From SHWC01 sp050173345 (GTDB lineage: Bacteria; Pseudomonadota; Alphaproteobacteria; UBA828), in contig JBFXKW010000002.1 in assembly GCA_050173345.1 (NCBI GenBank), forward strand, positions 186,001-250,000: a stretch of DNA of 64,000 nucleotides, given 5' to 3'. Positions 60,021 to 64,000 of the stretch are shown piece by piece. The notes under the pieces are model-generated. The model saw only the letters and a list, made by a program, of their open reading frames with translations, made no database searches and was not told the DNA's origin. Every line of letters starts with the position of its first letter. Position 1 is the stretch's first letter. The translations under genes were made by a program, and so were the position numbers.

Positions 60021-61178
60021 TCAGCTCTCCTTGCCTTGCAGCGCGGCATTCACGATCTGCCCGTCGCGGGTCAGCAGCGCGCCTTTGACCACCTCGTCGC
60101 CGAGGTCGATCTTCAGGCTCTTGGTCTCCTTATCGATCATCGGCGCGATGAAGTTGAAGAGGTTGCGGGCATAGAGCGTGCTGCAATCGGTCGGCACGCG
60201 GGTCGGATAGTTGGTATGGCCGATGATGGTGACACCGTGCCTGACCACGACCTCGCCGGGCACGGTCAGCGCGCAATTGCCGCCGGCATCCGCCGCGAGG
60301 TCGACGATCACCGAGCCGGGCTTCATGCCCTCGACCGTCTCGGCGGTGATCAGCTTGGGCGCGGGCTTGCCCGGGATCAGCGCGGTGGTGATCGCGATGT
60401 CCTGCTTCCTCAAGGTGTCGTGGATGACCTCGCGCTGGCGCCGCTGATAGTCCTCGCTCATCTCGCGCGCATAGCCGCCCGCGGTCTCCGCGCCCGCGGT
60501 CTCCGCGCTCGCGACCTCGATGAAGCTCGCACCCAGGCTCTCGACCTGCTCCTTGACCGCGGGCCGCACGTCGAAGGCCGAGACCAGCGCGCCGAGCCGG
60601 CGTGCCGTCGCGATCGCCTGCAGGCCGGCGACGCCGGCGCCGAACACGACGACGCGCGCCGCCGGGATGGTGCCGGCCGCCGTCATCATCATCGGCAGCA
60701 TGCGGCCGAACGACGCGGCGGCGTCGATCACCGCCTTGTAGCCCGCGACGTTGCTCTGCGACGACAACGCATCCATGCTCTGCGCGCGGCTGATGCGCGG
60801 GATCAGCTCCATCGCGAAGCTGGTGATACCGCGCTTCGCATAATCCTCGACCTGGGCGCGCTGGTAGAGCGGCTGCAGCAGGCCGACCAGCACGGTGCCC
60901 TGGCGCATCAGGCCGAGCTCGTCCGGCCCGCCTTCGGCCTCGGTCATCGGCCGCTGGACCTTGAGCACCAGGTCGGCCTCGTCATAGAGCGCGGCGGTGC
61001 CGGCGACGATCCGAGCGCCGGCCGCCTGGAGCGCCGCATCGGTGATCGAGGCCTTGGCGCCGGCACCCGTTTCGATCAGCGTCTCGATGCCGAGCCCGGC
61101 GAACCGCTTGACCGAATCAGGCGACGCGGCGAGCCGGGTCTCGCCGGCTCGTATTTCTTTCGGAATGCCGATTTTCAT
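60021..61178 (-). CDS. pntAa: NAD(P) transhydrogenase subunit alpha part 1
   Basis: A 385-aa soluble NAD(H)-binding subunit. The start is the ATG complementary to 61176-61178 (MKIGIPKEIRAGETRLAAS). The sequence matches the alanine-dehydrogenase/transhydrogenase family: ARVVVFGAGVAGLQAIATARRLGALVSAFDVRPAVKEQVESLGA for NAD binding, then RQREVIHDTLRKQDIAITTALIPGKPAPKLI. It is the first gene of the leftward pnt operon. A repeat element separates it from the upstream ABC1 kinase. Confidence 0.96.
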   Translation of the reverse strand: MKIGIPKEIRAGETRLAASPDSVKRFAGLGIETLIETGAGAKASITDAALQAAGARIVAGTAALYDEADLVLKVQRPMTEAEGGPDELGLMRQGTVLVGLLQPLYQRAQVEDYAKRGITSFAMELIPRISRAQSMDALSSQSNVAGYKAVIDAAASFGRMLPMMMTAAGTIPAARVVVFGAGVAGLQAIATARRLGALVSAFDVRPAVKEQVESLGASFIEVASAETAGAETAGGYAREMSEDYQRRQREVIHDTLRKQDIAITTALIPGKPAPKLITAETVEGMKPGSVIVDLAADAGGNCALTVPGEVVVRHGVTIIGHTNYPTRVPTDCSTLYARNLFNFIAPMIDKETKSLKIDLGDEVVKGALLTRDGQIVNAALQGKES

Positions 61179-61283
61179 CCCTGGACCTCTAGGCACGCGC
61201 GACTCGGGGGCCCGTTGCGGGCGCGGGGAACAATGCCCCCTCGATCCCGATTTGTGAAGCCGGGGAAGGCCGGAAATCGGCTA

Positions 61284-61404
61284 GAGCACGATCCGATCAG
61301 GTTGCCTCAACCTGATCGGTGAATCGTGCTCTAATTCGTTAAAGTAGAGCAGGATTCACGTTTGAGATGGGTCGCTCCGCGATCCATCTCAAACGACCCT
61401 GCTC
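61284..61404. repeat. Two-hairpin intergenic repeat element, copy 2
   Basis: Hairpin B is GAGCACGAT (61284-61292) to ATCGTGCTC (61323-61331), with an 11-bp inner stem CCGATCAGGTT / AACCTGATCGG. After a spacer containing TTCGTTAAAGTA, hairpin A is GAGCAGGAT (61347-61355) to CCTGCTC (61398-61404), with an inner TTTGAGATGG/CCATCTCAAA stem. It is the same composite as at 14755-14875, inverted. Its last base lies in the ABC1-kinase stop codon. Confidence 0.85.
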
Positions 61405-62753
61405 TAGAGAGCTTCGGGCACCCCGGCGGCTTCGAGCGCCTTGGCCTGACGCTTCGCAAGCCGCGCTTCATCGAAATCCTCGATCAGGGATTCGAACAGG
61501 CGATGCCAGTTCAGCCTCGCCTTGAGATGCATGAAGACCGAGCCGAGCCCGATCGCCGAACGGTCGATCAGCACGAACTCGCGGGGCGGCGCGACGCCGC
61601 CGAGCCGGCGCACCTCCTGCTGCACCTTGGCGGCGACCTCGGCGCCGTAGCGCGCGCCGGCGCCCTCGTCGATCGGCCGCACCCGGTCGTCGAGCAGCGG
61701 CGCGTAGAGGTAGCGCGCCCACAGATTGAGCGCGTCGACCATGGCGCGGTCGAGGCCCTCGAAGCCCCAGGTCTCGTAGGCCGCGACGATGCCGTCATGA
61801 TCGTCGGCCTTGATCGCGCGATAGAGAGCGATGACGCCGCCCACGAAGCGCGGCGAAAAGACGCGGATGCAGCCGAAGTCGAGCAGGTTGAGCGTGCCGT
61901 CCTCCGTCGCCGAGTAGTTGCCCAGATGCGGGTCGCCGTGCAGCACGCCGTAACGATAGAGCGGCACGTACCAGGCGTGGAACAGGCGCTCGGCCAGCCG
62001 GTCGCGCGATGACTGATCGGCGTCACGGAAGGAGAGCAGAGGCCGGCCGTCGAGCCAGGTCATGGTGATCAGGCGCCGGGTCGAGAGCGCGGGCCATACG
62101 GTGGGCACGCGGACGCCGGCAACGCCCTTCAGCATGTCGGCGTAGAGACGGATATGGGCGGCCTCGCGCGCATAGTCGAGCTCCTCGCGCAGCCGCGCCG
62201 CGATCTCGGCGAGGATGTGGCGGGTGTCGATCGCCGGGTCGATACGCCGGTAGAGGCCGAAGATGATCTTGAGCTGCGCGAGGTCGGCCTCCACGGCGGA
62301 TGCCATGTCGGGATATTGCAGCTTGCAGGCGAGCAAGGTGCCGTCCGGCGCGACCGCGCGGTGGACCTGGCCGAGCGAGGCAGCCGCCGCGGCGTCGGGC
62401 TCGAACGAGCGGAAGCGCTTCTGCCAGTCCGGCCCGAGCTCGCTCGCCATGCGCCGCCTGACGAACGGATAGCCCATCGGCGGCGCTTGCGATTGCAGGG
62501 TCGAAAGCTCGCGCACATACTCCTCGGGCAACGCCTCGGGCACGGTCGCCATGAGCTGCGCCACCTTCATCAGCGGCCCCTTGAGGCCGCCGAGCGCGCG
62601 CCGCAGCTCGGTCGCGTTCCGGGCGCGGTCCTTGGGCAGGCCGAGATAGCGCTGCCCGGCCATGCGCGCGCCGACGCCCCCGAGCGAGGCGCCGACCTTG
62701 GCGTAGCGGCGCACGCGGCCGGTCAGGCGGTCGCGCTCGGTTTCCTCGGTCAT
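61404..62753 (-). CDS. ABC1/UbiB-family atypical kinase
   Basis: A 449-aa member of the ABC1 (AarF/UbiB/ADCK) family, ATP-binding proteins tied to ubiquinone or lipid metabolism. The family signature KxGQ occurs as PLMKVAQLMAT (Gly to Ala). The Ala-rich loop reads AAAAASLGQVHRA, and the catalytic HGDPHLGNY and the metal site LLDFGC are intact. No C-terminal membrane helices are seen, unlike UbiB. Its start is 16 nt downstream of the pepF gene stop, so both may share a transcript. Confidence 0.9.
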   Translation of the reverse strand: MTEETERDRLTGRVRRYAKVGASLGGVGARMAGQRYLGLPKDRARNATELRRALGGLKGPLMKVAQLMATVPEALPEEYVRELSTLQSQAPPMGYPFVRRRMASELGPDWQKRFRSFEPDAAAAASLGQVHRAVAPDGTLLACKLQYPDMASAVEADLAQLKIIFGLYRRIDPAIDTRHILAEIAARLREELDYAREAAHIRLYADMLKGVAGVRVPTVWPALSTRRLITMTWLDGRPLLSFRDADQSSRDRLAERLFHAWYVPLYRYGVLHGDPHLGNYSATEDGTLNLLDFGCIRVFSPRFVGGVIALYRAIKADDHDGIVAAYETWGFEGLDRAMVDALNLWARYLYAPLLDDRVRPIDEGAGARYGAEVAAKVQQEVRRLGGVAPPREFVLIDRSAIGLGSVFMHLKARLNWHRLFESLIEDFDEARLAKRQAKALEAAGVPEAL

Positions 62754-62769
62754 GGGCGGGCGGCGAGGC

Positions 62770-64000
62770 TCAGAATTCGGCCTCGAGCTGGTCGATCAGG
62801 CCGCCGATCACGCCGAGCCCCTTGGACCAGAAGGCGGGATCGCCGGCATCGAGGCCGAAGGGGGCGAGCAGTTCCTTGTGCCGGAGCGTCGAGCCGGCGC
62901 GCAGCATGTCGAGATACTTCTCCTGGAAGCCCTCGGCGGCGTCCTGGTAGACCGCGTAAAGCGCGTTCACCAAGCAATCGCCGAACGCATAGGCGTAGAC
63001 GTAGAACGGCGTGTGGATGAAGTGCGAGATGTATGACCAGTAGTGCCGGTATTCCGCATCGAAGCGGAAGGCGGGGCCGAGGCTCTCGCCCTGCACCACG
63101 AGCCAAGCCTCACTGATCGCCTCCGGCGTCAGCTCGCCCTTGCGGCGCTCGTCGTGCAGGCGCCGCTCGAACTCGCAGAAGGCGACCTGGCGGACCACCG
63201 TGTTGAGCATGTCCTCGACCTTGTTGGCGATCATCACCCGGCGGCGCTTCGGGTCGGTCGTGGCGTTCAGGAGCTTGCGGAAGGTGAGCTGCTCGCCGAA
63301 CACCGAGGCGGTCTCGGCCAAGGTCAGCGGCGTGTACATCAGGAGCGGCCCGTTCGGCGCCGAGAGCACGTTGTGCACGCCGTGGCCGAGCTCGTGCGCG
63401 AGCGTCATCACGTCGCGCGTCTTGCCCTGATAGTTCAGCAGCAGATAGGGATGCGCGCTCGGCACGGTGCCGTGCGCGAAGGCGCCGCTCGCCTTGCCCG
63501 GCAGCACCGGCGCGTGGATCCAGCCGCCGTCGAAGAAGCGCTTGCCGATCTCGGCGAACTCGGGCGAGAACGCGGCGTAGGAGGTCAGCACCAGGTCGAC
63601 CGCCTCGCCCCAGGCGACCACCCGGTCGTCGTCCTCGGGCAGCGGCGCGGAGCGGTCATAGTATTCGAGCTTGTCGAGGCCGAGCCAGCGCGCCTTCAGG
63701 CCGTAATAGCGGTGCGAGAGCGACGGATAGGCGGCGCGCACCGCGCCGATCAGCGCCTCCACCACCCCGTCCTCGACCTGGTTGGCGAGGTTGCGCGACG
63801 AGATCGGCCGCTGATAGCCGCGCCAGCGATCGTCGATCTCCTTCTCCTTGATGATCGTGTTGAGCACCAGCGCGAAGAGCCGGATGTTCTCGCCGAGTCC
63901 CTGGCTCAGCGCGGCGCCGGCCTCGCGCCTGACCGCGCGGTCCTTGTTGGAGAGCAGGTTGAGCGCCTCGGAGGCGTTGAGCGATTTGCCGCGCACCGTG
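62770..64000 (-). CDS. pepF: M3-family oligoendopeptidase F (partial)
   Basis: A zinc metallopeptidase of the M3 family that cleaves oligopeptides of about 7-17 residues in the cytoplasm. The visible 410 codons are the C-terminal two thirds. The zinc motif is in TLAHELGHGVHNVL, and the third ligand is in LTLAETASVFGEQLTF. YGLKARWLGLDKLEYYDRSAPLP is typical of the PepF/oligoendopeptidase F group. The frame is open to the right window edge, so the N-terminus (about 180-200 aa) is missing. It probably heads the transcript with the ABC1 kinase. Confidence 0.93.
   Translation of the reverse strand, partial: TVRGKSLNASEALNLLSNKDRAVRREAGAALSQGLGENIRLFALVLNTIIKEKEIDDRWRGYQRPISSRNLANQVEDGVVEALIGAVRAAYPSLSHRYYGLKARWLGLDKLEYYDRSAPLPEDDDRVVAWGEAVDLVLTSYAAFSPEFAEIGKRFFDGGWIHAPVLPGKASGAFAHGTVPSAHPYLLLNYQGKTRDVMTLAHELGHGVHNVLSAPNGPLLMYTPLTLAETASVFGEQLTFRKLLNATTDPKRRRVMIANKVEDMLNTVVRQVAFCEFERRLHDERRKGELTPEAISEAWLVVQGESLGPAFRFDAEYRHYWSYISHFIHTPFYVYAYAFGDCLVNALYAVYQDAAEGFQEKYLDMLRAGSTLRHKELLAPFGLDAGDPAFWSKGLGVIGGLIDQLEAEF

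Overview
The window is chromosomal DNA of very high GC content (roughly 70% by eye) with dense genes, short operons and frequent 4-nt ATGA overlaps. The gene content points to an alphaproteobacterium. The signs are a split pntAa-pntAb-pntB transhydrogenase, LuxI/LuxR quorum sensing, palindromic intergenic repeats of the GGCTTGACCCGG type, an ECF sigma/anti-sigma pair with GGAAT-N16/17-CGTT promoters, a trmN6-like/S49 peptidase/glyQ gene order, and methylmalonyl-CoA mutase with MeaB. I cannot place it in a genus. There is no phage, transposase, integrase or CRISPR array.

Left part (1-12.4 kb): a leftward cluster holds a DUF2007 protein, a TrmN6-like methyltransferase, an S49 peptidase, two related small membrane proteins and glyQ (cut by the window edge). 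Opposite it lie ispB and a terminator, then a hydantoinase/oxoprolinase-type hyuAB pair, a DUF952 protein and a sugar-nucleotide epimerase-like SDR. A leftward subtilase with a C-terminal outer-membrane barrel (autotransporter) follows.

Regulatory block (12.5-15.8 kb): tRNA-Pro(CGG) with a recognisable promoter, luxR, a 20-bp lux box, luxI, a 65-aa unknown protein, a two-hairpin repeat element, a long dyad, and an atypical LuxR-type regulator whose receiver domain has lost its phospho-acceptor Asp.

16-31 kb: a small exported protein, carbamate kinase plus a COG2403-type GTPase, a VOC protein, an alkyl-DHAP-synthase-like flavoenzyme, an aldehyde dehydrogenase, pdxA, a CorA transporter, a leftward set (NodB-type deacetylase, a Cys-motif protein, a COG0523 GTPase), a membrane adenylate cyclase carrying a 2Fe-2S domain, and a Sel1/SPOR protein.

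31-46 kb: an Mla-type lipid transport operon (STAS-MlaE, MlaF, MlaD, lipoprotein), apt, a cytochrome c, a 60-aa protein ending in a (Cys-x-Pro)n run, cysQ, tsaC, a CheY-like regulator with a lipase-like lipoprotein, a hydrolase with metY, then a compact ECF sigma / anti-sigma / small secreted protein locus, followed by AlaX and cysK.

46-64 kb: ureABC without accessory genes, methylmalonyl-CoA mutase and (4 kb later) its chaperone MeaB, TrhA, an Atm1-type ABC exporter, a GDT1 cation transporter, AlkD, rpmB with a structured leader, a queuosine-precursor transporter with upp, the pnt operon, an ABC1 kinase, and pepF (cut by the right edge).

Most of the window is housekeeping or ordinary accessory metabolism. 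The parts most worth a second look are: the ECF locus, where the same promoter motif sits in front of both the sigma gene and a 54-aa secreted protein; the redox-type adenylate cyclase; the Cys-x-Pro mini-protein; the quorum-sensing block; the COG0523/deacetylase set; and a two-hairpin repeat family.
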